Assembly (NCBI RefSeq): GCF_010994095.1
Contig: NZ_WJYO01000001.1
Location: 372,001 to 436,000, forward strand
DNA from: Mumia xiangluensis
GTDB taxonomy: Bacteria > Actinomycetota > Actinomycetes > Propionibacteriales > Nocardioidaceae
Direction of reading: 5' to 3'
DNA: 64,000 nucleotides
Below, piece after piece: positions 29,396 through 37,009 of the stretch. Every line of letters starts with the position of its first letter. Within the stretch, counting starts at the first letter, position 1. The notes under the pieces are model-generated. The model ran no database searches. It saw only the letters and a list, made by a program, of their open reading frames with translations, and had not been told where the DNA came from. The position numbers were made by a program, and so were the translations under genes.

Positions 29396-30069
29396 CGTTC
29401 GTGCTCGCCGTCGACGACGACCCCGCGATCCTGCGGACGCTCCGCATCAACCTCCGAGCGCGCGACTACGAGGTGGAGACGGCCGGCGACGGACGCTCGG
29501 CGCTGCAGATCGTGGACGAGCGCGAGCCGGACGTGATCGTGCTCGACCTCGGGCTCCCGGACGTCAGCGGCACTGCGGTGATCCGTCGGGTCCGCGCGAC
29601 CAGCAACGTGCCGATCGTCGTGCTCTCCGCGCGGCACGAGTCCGACGACAAGGTCGAGGCGCTCGACGCGGGCGCCGACGACTACGTGACGAAGCCCTTC
29701 GGGATGGAGGAGCTGCTCGCGCGGGTGCGTGCCGCCGTACGCCGTGGTGGAACCGCACCCGCACCGTCGAGCGCGGTCTCGACCGACGGGCTCGTGCTCG
29801 ATCCCGAGGACGGCACCGCCACCAGGGACGGCGTGGAGGTCCACCTCACGCCGACCGAGTGGCGGATCGTGGCCGCGCTGCTGCGACGCCCTGGCCGGCT
29901 GGTGCGGCAGACCGAGCTCCTGCGTGACGTGTGGGGACCGGCGTACGAGCGCGAGACCCACTATCTGCGCGTCTATCTCGCGCAGATCCGCCGCAAGCTG
30001 GAGACCGACCCCGCGAAGCCGAAGCACTTCCTCACCGAACCGGGACTGGGCTACCGCTTCGTGGTGTGA
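29392..30069 (+). CDS. kdpE: Response regulator KdpE
   Basis: 225-residue OmpR-family activator of kdp. Receiver with DDD near the N-terminus, phospho-acceptor Asp52 (VIVLDLGLP), Lys101 (DYVTKPFG), and winged helix with LTPTEWRIVAALL, RQTELLRDVWGP and ETHYLRVYLAQIRRKLE; C-terminal EPGLGYRF is typical of KdpE. Expected to bind the GTCAAG repeats at 22336-22373. Followed by an inverted repeat array that probably ends transcription. Confidence 0.97.
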   Translation: MTFVLAVDDDPAILRTLRINLRARDYEVETAGDGRSALQIVDEREPDVIVLDLGLPDVSGTAVIRRVRATSNVPIVVLSARHESDDKVEALDAGADDYVTKPFGMEELLARVRAAVRRGGTAPAPSSAVSTDGLVLDPEDGTATRDGVEVHLTPTEWRIVAALLRRPGRLVRQTELLRDVWGPAYERETHYLRVYLAQIRRKLETDPAKPKHFLTEPGLGYRFVV

Positions 30070-30077
30070 GGCGCCCC

Positions 30078-30179
30078 GCTGGTCGAAGCCGCGCCCTCCT
30101 CCGCTGGTCGAGGCGCGAAGCGATCGAGACCACGCCAAAGGTCTCGATCCTCCGCTGGCGCTCCGGCCTCGACCAACGG
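30078..30179. terminator. Inverted pair of dispersed repeats, probable bidirectional terminator
   Basis: After a partial copy at 30078-30090, a full element (30103-30131) faces an inverted copy (30140-30179). The inner stem GATCGAGACC/GGTCTCGATC (30122-30131 with 30140-30149) closes an 8-nt loop ACGCCAAA, and an outer stem GGTCGAGGC/GCCTCGACC (30106-30114 with 30166-30174) is also perfect. It lies between the convergent kdpE and SnoaL-like genes, so it could stop both transcripts. There is no T-run. Confidence 0.75.
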
Positions 30180-30191
30180 AGTGGACGTCGC

Positions 30192-30575
30192 TCAGCGCAC
30201 CGTCGGCCGGTCGATGATCCACCGCCACGTCCCGTCGGGCTGCCGCCGCGCGACCTCGCACGTCGCACCACCCGCGCCCGCGCTCATCGGCAGGACCGTG
30301 GTCGTCAGCGCAAGGTCTCCGCGCACGAGCGGGCGCCGCGGGATGCCGGCACGCACCGGGCGGTGAGCGGCGAGCGCACGCGTGTAGAAGGCGCGGATGT
30401 CGTCGTGCCCGACAGCGACGCGGCCGTCAGGAAGCTCGAGCACGGCCGTCGGCTCGTACAGGGCGACGACGCCCTCGACGTCGCGCGCGTTGAGACGGTC
30501 GACGAGCTGCGCGCTCAGCTCGTCAGGGGTGTGGGCGGCGGAGGGGGCGGACCGGAGCGGCGACGGGGTGGACAT
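30192..30575 (-). CDS. SnoaL-like/NTF2-fold protein
   Basis: 127 residues from the ATG at 30575 (a GTG at 30599 would add 8). Pattern fits the SnoaL-like NTF2 fold: ALVDRLNARDVEGVVALYEPTAVLELPDG, GHDDIRAFYTRALA, then a C-terminal strand GTWRWIIDRP. Such proteins may be isomerases, hydrolases or binding proteins; no catalytic residues can be assigned. Convergent with kdpE and divergent from a YdeI-family gene. Confidence 0.75.
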   Translation of the reverse strand: MSTPSPLRSAPSAAHTPDELSAQLVDRLNARDVEGVVALYEPTAVLELPDGRVAVGHDDIRAFYTRALAAHRPVRAGIPRRPLVRGDLALTTTVLPMSAGAGGATCEVARRQPDGTWRWIIDRPTVR

Positions 30576-30643
30576 GTGTTCGACCGTACGAGGCGGCACG
30601 GACAGTTCTGCAGAGCGTCCGCGGGCGGCGATAGCGTCTCGCC

Positions 30644-31225
30644 ATGAGCCGCTTCAGCGACGCGCCGCGCCTGCCCATCACGTCCGTCGAGCAGTGGCGC
30701 GCCTGGTTGGTCGAGCATCAGGACGACCCCGACCCTGGCGTGTGGATCGTGTGGGAGCGTTCTGCTGCGGCGAGGCAGGTGTCGTACGAGGAGCTCATCG
30801 AGGAGGCGCTCGCGGTCGGCTGGATCGACGGGCAGGCCGCGACGCTCGACGACGACCACTCGATGTTGTGGCTCACGCGTCGGCGTCCAGGCTCGGTGTG
30901 GAGCCGCCTCTCCAAGGAGCGTGTCGCGCGCGTCGTGGAGTCCGGCCGCATGACGGCGGCAGGGCAGGCGGCGATCGATCGCGCGAAGGCGGACGGGTCG
31001 TGGACGATCCTCGACAGCGTCGAAGCCCTGATCGTCCCCGACGACCTCGCGGCCGCGTTCGACGCGACGCCGGGTTTGCGGGATCAGTACGAGTCCTTCA
31101 CGCCGGGTCAGCGCAAGCAGATCCTCCGCTGGCTCGTCGATGCCAAGCGCCCGGCGACCCGGGCACAGCGGATCGCCGAGACCGTACGCCTCGCCACGGA
31201 GGGCGTGCCGGCCAACAACCGTTGA
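30644..31225 (+). CDS. YdeI/OmpD-associated family protein
   Basis: 193-residue cytosolic protein. The N-terminal DUF1801-like part carries the family pattern PGVWIVWER...YEELIEEALAVGWIDGQA...LWLTRRRPGSVWSRLSKE, and the C-terminal part has the YdeI tail (YESFTPGQRKQILRWLVDAKRPATRAQRIAETV). Members have been linked to bacteriocin or peptide resistance in enterobacteria; the role here is unknown. Single gene. Confidence 0.85.
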   Translation: MSRFSDAPRLPITSVEQWRAWLVEHQDDPDPGVWIVWERSAAARQVSYEELIEEALAVGWIDGQAATLDDDHSMLWLTRRRPGSVWSRLSKERVARVVESGRMTAAGQAAIDRAKADGSWTILDSVEALIVPDDLAAAFDATPGLRDQYESFTPGQRKQILRWLVDAKRPATRAQRIAETVRLATEGVPANNR

Positions 31226-31246
31226 CGTCGCGACGCTCCGGGGGGC

Positions 31247-31642
31247 TCAGCCGAGGGGCTGGAGGAACTCGAGCCGGTTGCCGAACGGGTCGTCGGCGTA
31301 GAAGCGCCGGTGTCCCGGGAACGCGTCGTCCCACGTGACCTTCACGCCGGCCGCGGTCAGCCGTGCGGCGACGTCGTCGATGCGGGCGACAAGGATGCCG
31401 GGGTGCGCCTTGAGCGCCGGCGCGAAGTCCCGCTCCACCCCGAGGTGGACCTCGACCCCACCCGACCGGAACCAGCAGCCGCCGCGCGCCGCCAGCTCCG
31501 AGGGCTTCGCCAGCTCGTGCATCCCGAGCGTGTCGCCCCAGAACGCGCGGCACGCTTCCTCACCGCCCTCGGGGATCGCCAGCTGCACGTGGTGCAGGTG
31601 GATGAACGCGAGGTGGTCGGGGTCGGAGTGAGGATCGGCCAT
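31247..31642 (-). CDS. VOC family (glyoxalase-like) protein
   Basis: 131 residues from the ATG at 31642. Paired beta-alpha-beta modules of the vicinal-oxygen-chelate fold: LHHVQLAIPEGGEEACRAFWGDTLGM at the start, a central VEVHLGVE strand, and FYADDPFGNRLEFLQP at the end. Metal-ligand positions His and Glu are present at the expected ends. Substrate unknown; resembles uncharacterised glyoxalase-like proteins. Divergent from a flavin monooxygenase gene. Confidence 0.85.
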   Translation of the reverse strand: MADPHSDPDHLAFIHLHHVQLAIPEGGEEACRAFWGDTLGMHELAKPSELAARGGCWFRSGGVEVHLGVERDFAPALKAHPGILVARIDDVAARLTAAGVKVTWDDAFPGHRRFYADDPFGNRLEFLQPLG

Positions 31643-31721
31643 GCTCGGCACCCTATCCGCCGTCCGGCTCTGCGGTGACCGGGCCAGGAACACGTGGGGG
31701 CACACGACGGTTGTCCCTGAC

Positions 31722-32831
31722 GTGACCATCTCCCCGGCCCCCGCGACGCAGGTCGACGTCGTCGTGGTCGGAGCGGGACAGGCAGGGCTGTCCGCCGCGT
31801 ACCACCTGAAGCGGCTCGGTGCCTCGTTCGTCGTCCTCGACGCCAACCCTGCACCGGGTGGGGCGTGGCAGCACCGGTGGCGCACCCTCACCATGCGTGA
31901 CGTCCACGGCATCGCGATGCTCCCCGGCCTTGACGTTCCGGCGAGGGTGGAGGACGAGGCCGCCCGGGACTTCGTGCCGGCCTACTACGCGGCGTACGAG
32001 GAGCGTTTCGACCTTCCCGTCGTCCGGCCGGTGCGGGTGCTCCGGGTCGAGGACGCCGAGAGCGGGAACCCCGACGGCGACCTCGTCGTCCACACCGACG
32101 TCGGCACCTGGCGCGCCCGTGCGGTCATCAACGCCACCGGCACGTGGGAGCGGCCGTTCTGGCCGTCGTACCCGGGCGCTTCGTCGTTTCGCGGCCGGCA
32201 GCTGCACACGGCCGACTACACAGGGCCAGGAGACGTGGCCGGGCTCGACGTGGTCGTGGTCGGCGGCGGCGCGTCCGCCGTACAGATCCTCGGCGAGGTC
32301 GCGCCACGGGCCGCGTCCACGACCTGGGTGACCCGTCGCGAACCGATCTGGCGGGTGGGTGAGTTCGACCCCGACGCAGGCCGTGACGCGGTGGCGCTGG
32401 TCGAGGAACGCGTACGACGGGGGCTGCCGCCGCAGAGCGTCGTCAGCGTCACGGGGTTGATGCTCCGGCCGCAGGAGCAGCGCGCGGCCGCCATGGGGGC
32501 GTACGACCGGCATCCGATGTTCACGCGGATCGAGCCGGACGGCGTCCGGATGGCTGACGGCACGTTCCGGCACGCGGACGTCATCGTGTGGGCGACCGGA
32601 TTCCGCGCTGCGCTCGGCCACCTCGCGCCGCTCCACCTGCGCGAGGACACCGGCGGCGTACGCCTCGTCGCCCGCGAGGACGCGCACACCCCGACGACGG
32701 CGGCGCGCGATCACCGCGTACAGCTCGTCGGCTACGGCCCGTCGGCATCGACGATCGGCGCGAACCGTGCTGGCCGTGTCGCTGCGCTGTCGGCGCTGCG
32801 GGTCGTCGCATCGCGTGCCGCCGCGGCCTGA
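31722..32831 (+). CDS. FAD-dependent monooxygenase-like oxidoreductase (FMO type)
   Basis: 369 residues from the GTG at 31722. FAD-binding GAGQAG, a flavin-monooxygenase fingerprint variant FRGRQLHTADYTG, and a second dinucleotide fold GGGASAVQI for NAD(P)H, followed by VIVWATGFR, are all in family order. It is likely to oxygenate a nucleophilic or ketone substrate or act as a related reductase. The start is uncertain since no strong ribosome-binding site precedes it; a frame extending to 31641 exists but overlaps the divergent gene start. Confidence 0.85.
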   Translation: MTISPAPATQVDVVVVGAGQAGLSAAYHLKRLGASFVVLDANPAPGGAWQHRWRTLTMRDVHGIAMLPGLDVPARVEDEAARDFVPAYYAAYEERFDLPVVRPVRVLRVEDAESGNPDGDLVVHTDVGTWRARAVINATGTWERPFWPSYPGASSFRGRQLHTADYTGPGDVAGLDVVVVGGGASAVQILGEVAPRAASTTWVTRREPIWRVGEFDPDAGRDAVALVEERVRRGLPPQSVVSVTGLMLRPQEQRAAAMGAYDRHPMFTRIEPDGVRMADGTFRHADVIVWATGFRAALGHLAPLHLREDTGGVRLVAREDAHTPTTAARDHRVQLVGYGPSASTIGANRAGRVAALSALRVVASRAAAA

Positions 32832-32905
32832 CCCGCCAGCCTCGCTCGTCGTCGCCGCTCCAGTACCGTCGACCCGGCGGGGCGGACGTTAGCTGAGGGA
32901 GTGCC

Positions 32906-33328
32906 ATGAAGTTCACCGAACGCGAGATGACCGTTGCAGTGGAGGCGGTGGCACGCCAGGCGTTCGAGGCGCTGCCCGGGTTCATGCGCCGCAAGGTCGG
33001 CGCTGCGTCGTGGGAGGAGCTGCCGAAGATGAGCCGCTACAACCTCCTCTCAGCCGCCAGCACGCTGCTGCTGCCGAGCCTGACGGCGCTGCCGGAGCGG
33101 CCGACCGTCGGGGCGACGCCGGCGTTCACGGACGAGGAGTACGACGCGGCGGCGGAGTCGGTGCTGCGCGACCGGGTCGAGCGGTCCGAGCCGGGCGCGT
33201 GGGAGAAGATCTCGCCGCGCAAGCGCCGCAAGCAGGTCGAGGCCGCGGTCCTCGCGTTGCGCGCAGGCGTGGAAGCGATGCCGCACCGCCAGGACCCCGA
33301 CGCGTTGATCGTCCCGGATCACCTCTGA
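32906..33328 (+). CDS. Hypothetical protein, 140 residues
   Basis: Not recognised. Soluble, charged, helix-rich sequence with MKFTEREMTVAVEAVARQAFEALPGFMRRKVGAASWEELPKMSRYNLLSAA at its start and a basic SPRKRRKQVEAAV segment near residue 105. A GAGGGA-like site precedes the ATG. Codon use is like its neighbours, so it is probably a real gene. It lies between a monooxygenase and a PadR regulator with no clear operon. Confidence 0.65.
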   Translation: MKFTEREMTVAVEAVARQAFEALPGFMRRKVGAASWEELPKMSRYNLLSAASTLLLPSLTALPERPTVGATPAFTDEEYDAAAESVLRDRVERSEPGAWEKISPRKRRKQVEAAVLALRAGVEAMPHRQDPDALIVPDHL

Positions 33329-33422
33329 CGCCAGCGTGGGCGCGCCAGCTGTCGGTGCGCCAGTCGTCACTCGCGGCGAGCGCGTGACCACTGACGAACC
33401 GACGCGCCGGGTCATCGACCGT

Positions 33423-33436
33423 TGCAACTAGTTGCA
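33423..33436 (+). promoter_or_regulatory. Probable PadR operator
   Basis: TGCAACTAGTTGCA is a perfect 14-bp palindrome 31 bp upstream of the PadR-type gene, with an additional GTTGCAT half-site at 33448-33454. It lies in an AT-richer patch containing the likely promoter. Autoregulation of PadR-type genes at such sites is common; direct evidence is lacking. Confidence 0.6.
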
Positions 33437-33467
33437 TATGCGCCTCGTTGCATAGATACTTCCAGGT

Positions 33468-34199
33468 ATGGCCCTGGAGCACGCGATCCTCGTCTCGCTC
33501 GCCGAACGCACGGCGAGCGGCTACGACCTGACGCGCCGCTTCGACAAGTCGATCGGCTACTTCTGGAAGGCCAGCCACCAGCAGATCTACAAGGTGCTCG
33601 GCCGCATGGAAGCCGACGGCCTGGTCGCCTCCGAGGCGGTCCCGCAGTCGGGCCGGCCCGACAAGAAGGTCTATGCGATCACCGAGGCCGGCCGCGCCGC
33701 GATCCAGGACTGGTCCCGCACGCCGAGCCCGCCTGAGACCTCGCGCAGCGAGTTCGCGGTGAAGCTGCGCGGACTCCCGTACGGCGACCGCGACGCCATC
33801 GTCGCCGACGTGCAGCGCCGGGCCGAGGCACATCGCGAGCGCCTCGCGTACTACCGCGCCGACGAGAGCAGGACGTTCCCCGACGTCGACGCGCTCGACG
33901 ACGCGCAGCGCGCTCAGTACGCGGTGCTCCGCGGCGGCATCCTCCTCGAGGAGGCCGGGCTCGCGTGGTGTCAGGAGATCGTGGAGCTGCTGGGGGGTTT
34001 CGACTCGCTGCGCTCGCTCAACCAGCGGGACGAAGGCTCGCTCAACCAGCGGGACGAAGGCTCGCTCAACCAGCGGGACGAAGGCTCGCTCAACCAGCGG
34101 GACGAAGGCTCGCTCAACCAGCGGGACGAGCGCTCGCTCAACCAGCGGGACGAAGGCTCGCTCAACCAGCGGGCGAGCGGCGGGACCGCAGCGCCGTGA
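33468..34199 (+). CDS. PadR-family transcriptional regulator with repeat-encoded C-terminal tail
   Basis: 243 residues. Residues 1-85 form the PadR winged helix (LEHAILVSLAERTASGYDLTRRF, KASHQQIYKVLGRMEADGLV, GRPDKKVYAITEAGRAAIQDW); residues about 100-175 are the Vir-like C-terminal dimerisation helix region. From residue 177 the protein is not family sequence: GGFDSLR followed by seven SLNQR units separated by DEG (once DER). This tail is encoded by one 34-bp full unit (33996-34029) of the dispersed repeat plus six 24-bp units. Its 3' end overlaps the convergent SCO4848-family gene by 38 bp. The core regulator looks intact. Confidence 0.9.
   Translation: MALEHAILVSLAERTASGYDLTRRFDKSIGYFWKASHQQIYKVLGRMEADGLVASEAVPQSGRPDKKVYAITEAGRAAIQDWSRTPSPPETSRSEFAVKLRGLPYGDRDAIVADVQRRAEAHRERLAYYRADESRTFPDVDALDDAQRAQYAVLRGGILLEEAGLAWCQEIVELLGGFDSLRSLNQRDEGSLNQRDEGSLNQRDEGSLNQRDEGSLNQRDERSLNQRDEGSLNQRASGGTAAP
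33996..34173. repeat. 24-bp coding tandem repeat derived from the dispersed element
   Basis: A full 34-bp unit (33996-34029) differs from the one at 1321 by a single base. Six perfect or near-perfect 24-bp units follow (34030-34053, 34054-34077, 34078-34101, 34102-34125, 34126-34149, 34150-34173), each ACGAAGGCTCGCTCAACCAG then CGGG; only the fifth differs (GCGC for AGGC). Because 24 is a multiple of three, copy-number change would keep the reading frame. Confidence 0.95.
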
Positions 34200-34422
34200 A
34201 CGCCACCCACAGCACGCCGAGCGCGATCGACACCGCCGCCACGATCAGCACCGCGTGCACCCACAGGAACCCGGTCGGCGTGCTGTCGCCGACCGCCCCC
34301 TCCCATGCCCGCTCGTCGTTCCACACCGCCATCCCGAACCGGGGCCAGATCACGATGTTGAACACCCCGGCGAGCACCAGGAACCACGCAGCACGTCGAG
34401 AGATCACCCGTCCAGTGAACAC
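34162..34422 (-). CDS. SCO4848-family small membrane protein
   Basis: 86 residues with two membrane segments. The pattern SRRAAWFLVLAGVFNIVIWP, then NDERAW, PTGFLWVHAVLIVAAVSIALG matches the actinobacterial SCO4848 family of unknown function. The C-terminal end reads into the repeat array and overlaps the PadR-type gene convergently. Start ATG at 34422 is 11 bp from the divergent FadH gene start, so the two share a promoter region. Confidence 0.82.
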   Translation of the reverse strand: MFTGRVISRRAAWFLVLAGVFNIVIWPRFGMAVWNDERAWEGAVGDSTPTGFLWVHAVLIVAAVSIALGVLWVAFTALRSRRSPAG

Positions 34423-34433
34423 CAGAGGTCCCC

Positions 34434-36464
34434 ATGCCTGAGCAGTCCCCCAGCCCGTACCCGCACCTTCTCTCCCCGCTCGAGGTGGCCGGCTTCACGC
34501 TGCGCAACCGCGTGATGATGGGCTCGATGCACACCAAGCTCGAGGACCGCGCGAGCGACGTCCCCAAGCTGGCGGCGTACTTCGCCGAGCGGGCCCAGGG
34601 CGGCACCGCGCTCCTCGTCACCGGCGGGTACGCCCCGAGCTGGCGCGGGTGGCTCAGCCCGATGGGGTCGACGATGGCGTCACGCCGCCTCGCCGACCGC
34701 CACCGCGAGGTCACCGACGCGGTCCACGCGCACGACAGCCGGATCCTCATGCAGGTGCTGCACGCCGGCCGCTACGGCTACTCGCCGTTCTCGAAGGGCG
34801 TCTCGTCCAAGCAGTCCCCGATCACTCCCTTCAAGCCGAGCGCGATGAGCACCCGCGAGGTGGAGCGGACCGTCCACGACTTCGTGCGCGCCGCCCTGCT
34901 GGCCCAGCGCGCCGGCTACGACGGCGTGGAGATCATGGGCTCCGAGGGCTACCTCATCAACCAGTTCCTCGCCGCCCGCACCAACGACCGTACGGACGCG
35001 TGGGGCGGCACCGCGGAGAAGCGGATGCGCTTCCCCGTCGAGGTCGTGCGGCAGATCCGCGAGGCGGCCGGCGAGCGGTTCATCGTCCAGTACCGGATCT
35101 CCCTGCTGGACCTCGTCGACAACGCGCAGACGTGGGAGGAGACCGTCGAGCTCGCCCGCAAGGTCGAGGAGGCCGGCGCGTCGATCCTCAACACCGGCAT
35201 CGGCTGGCACGAGGCTCGCGTCCCCACGATCGTCACGTCCGTCCCCCGGGCGGCGTTCGCCTGGGTGACCGGCAAGCTGCGCCCCGAGGTCGGCATCCCG
35301 GTGATCGCGTCCAACCGCATCAACACCCCCGAGGTCGCCGAGCAGATCCTCGCCGACGGTCAGGCCGACATGGTCTCGATGGCGCGGCCCCTGCTGGCCG
35401 ATGCCGCCTTCGTGAACAAGGCCGCCGAGGGCCGCGCCGACGAGATCAACACCTGCATCGCCTGCAACCAGGGCTGCCTCGACCACACCTTCAAGAACAA
35501 GCGCGCGACCTGCCTGGTGAACCCGCGCGCCGGCTACGAGACCGAGCTCCGCCTGCTCCCCGTCCCGAAGCCTCGGCGCAAGCAGGTCGCCGTCGTCGGC
35601 GCCGGTCCCGCAGGCCTCGCCGCCGCGACCGAGTTCGCGGGGCGTGGGCACAGCGTCACGCTGTTCGAGGCCGACGACCAGATCGGCGGCCAGTTCCGGC
35701 TGGCGCGACGGATTCCCGGCAAGGAGGAGTTCGCGGAGACGCTGCGCTACTACACCCGGCGCCTCGAGGTGACCGGAGTCGACGTGCGGCTCTCGACCCG
35801 GGCGACGGTCGCCGACCTGAGCGCGTACGACGACGTCGTGGTCGCGACCGGTGTCGTCCCGAGGATGCCCGAGATCAAGGGGCTCGACCACGCCAGCGTG
35901 GCGTCGTACCCGGACGTCATCGACGGGCGCGTCGACGTCGGCGAGCGGGTCGCCGTCATCGGTGCCGGCGGGATCGGCTTCGATGTCGCGGAGTTCCTGC
36001 TGCACAGCCCCGACGAGGAGCTCGGCGCGTGGATGGCCCGCTGGGGCGTCACCGATCCGGCCCTCGAGCCGGGCGGCCTCGCGACGAAGGTGAAGGCGCC
36101 GCCGTCGCGTGAGATCTGGCTGCTGCAGCGCAAGGACGAGCCGCTCGGCAAGGGGCTCGCGAAGACGTCCGGCTGGGTGCACCGCGCCACGCTGAAGGAC
36201 TCCGGGGTCCACATGCTCGGCGGCGTCTCGTACGAGTTCGTCGACGACGCGGGCCTGCACATCCTGGATCGGGACGGCAACGCGCAGGTCCTCGAGGTCG
36301 ACAGCGTCGTCGTGTGCGCGGGCCAGGAGTCGGTCGCCGACCTTGCGGAGCCGCTGCGCGAGGCGGGCGTGAGCGTGCACGTCATCGGCGGCGCGGACGT
36401 CGCGGCCGAGCTCGATGCGAAGCGCGCGATCCGCCAGGCCACGGAGCTCGCCGCCCGCCTGTGA
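34434..36464 (+). CDS. fadH: NADPH-dependent 2,4-dienoyl-CoA reductase
   Basis: 676-residue flavoenzyme reducing 2,4-dienoyl-CoA in the breakdown of unsaturated fatty acids. Residues 1-330: old-yellow-enzyme TIM barrel with FMN and substrate residues (VLHAGRYGY, DGVEIMGSEGYLINQFLAARTNDRTDAWGG). Residues 340-360: 4Fe-4S ligands CIACNQGC...C. C-terminal half: FAD fold (VAVVGAGPAGLAAATEFAGRG) and NADPH fold (VAVIGAGGIGFDVAEFLL). Order and length are those of FadH. Stand-alone gene. Confidence 0.95.
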   Translation: MPEQSPSPYPHLLSPLEVAGFTLRNRVMMGSMHTKLEDRASDVPKLAAYFAERAQGGTALLVTGGYAPSWRGWLSPMGSTMASRRLADRHREVTDAVHAHDSRILMQVLHAGRYGYSPFSKGVSSKQSPITPFKPSAMSTREVERTVHDFVRAALLAQRAGYDGVEIMGSEGYLINQFLAARTNDRTDAWGGTAEKRMRFPVEVVRQIREAAGERFIVQYRISLLDLVDNAQTWEETVELARKVEEAGASILNTGIGWHEARVPTIVTSVPRAAFAWVTGKLRPEVGIPVIASNRINTPEVAEQILADGQADMVSMARPLLADAAFVNKAAEGRADEINTCIACNQGCLDHTFKNKRATCLVNPRAGYETELRLLPVPKPRRKQVAVVGAGPAGLAAATEFAGRGHSVTLFEADDQIGGQFRLARRIPGKEEFAETLRYYTRRLEVTGVDVRLSTRATVADLSAYDDVVVATGVVPRMPEIKGLDHASVASYPDVIDGRVDVGERVAVIGAGGIGFDVAEFLLHSPDEELGAWMARWGVTDPALEPGGLATKVKAPPSREIWLLQRKDEPLGKGLAKTSGWVHRATLKDSGVHMLGGVSYEFVDDAGLHILDRDGNAQVLEVDSVVVCAGQESVADLAEPLREAGVSVHVIGGADVAAELDAKRAIRQATELAARL

Positions 36465-36465
36465 C

Positions 36466-36502
36466 TTGATCTCAACCGGGCTTGAAGTTCTACGTTGACG
36501 AC
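36466..36502 (+). promoter_or_regulatory. MerR-type promoter with 19-bp spacer, leaderless start
   Basis: TTGATC (36466-36471) and TACGTT (36491-36496) are separated by exactly 19 bp containing the interrupted dyad TCAA-CCGGGC-TTGA. Over-long spacers with a central dyad are the hallmark of promoters untwisted by MerR-family activators. The ATG at 36503 is only 6 nt after the -10 element, so the transcript would be leaderless. No MerR-family gene is in the window. Confidence 0.6.
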
Positions 36503-36979
36503 ATGACGATAAGCACGGAGGACAACCTGCGCGACTACCCCGCCGCGGTGATCGCAGCGCAGCCGATCGGTGCCTGGACCGGCGACGCGTACCGCCGCGT
36601 CGTCGGCGGGCTCCGCGGCGCCCTCGCGACCGAGGACCTCACGCAGCCGCACTGGTGGACGCTCAACCATGCCGCCGGCGACCCGGGCCGGTGGACGCGC
36701 GCCACCCTGACCGAACGGCTGACCCCGTACGAGGACCTCGGGATCGACTTCGACGACGTGTACGACGACCTGGTCGCGCGCGGCTGGCTGCGCGAGGACG
36801 ACGGCGCCATGACGCTGACCGACGCGGGCGTGGCCGGGCTCGAACGCGCACGTGAACGCAACGCGCAGGTGCACCAGCAGACGCTCGACGGCATCCCTGA
36901 GGACGAGTACGTGACGATGATCAACGTGCTGCGCCGCGTCGTCGCGAATCTCGGCGGCGACGGCAACATCCCGGAGTGA
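36503..36979 (+). CDS. MarR-like winged-helix protein
   Basis: 158 residues from the ATG at 36503, chosen because a promoter ends just before it; the ATG at 36482 lies between the -35 and -10 elements and is unlikely. Helical N-terminus (YPAAVIAAQPIGAWTGDAYRRVVGGL), a recognition segment (TRATLTERLTPYEDLGIDFDDVYDDLVARGWLREDDGAMTLTDAGVAGLERA) with wing, and a C-terminal dimerisation helix fit a MarR-type fold. Function could be a regulator of the promoter-linked stress response. Assignment is by pattern only. Confidence 0.65.
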   Translation: MTISTEDNLRDYPAAVIAAQPIGAWTGDAYRRVVGGLRGALATEDLTQPHWWTLNHAAGDPGRWTRATLTERLTPYEDLGIDFDDVYDDLVARGWLREDDGAMTLTDAGVAGLERARERNAQVHQQTLDGIPEDEYVTMINVLRRVVANLGGDGNIPE

Positions 36980-37009
36980 CGCCGCGCCGGTCCGGGTGAA
37001 GATGGGGGC

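Noticed and set aside
34030-34173. Regular 24-bp repeats that could suggest a CRISPR array
   Set aside because: The units are contiguous with no spacers, in frame with a gene, and no cas genes are nearby.
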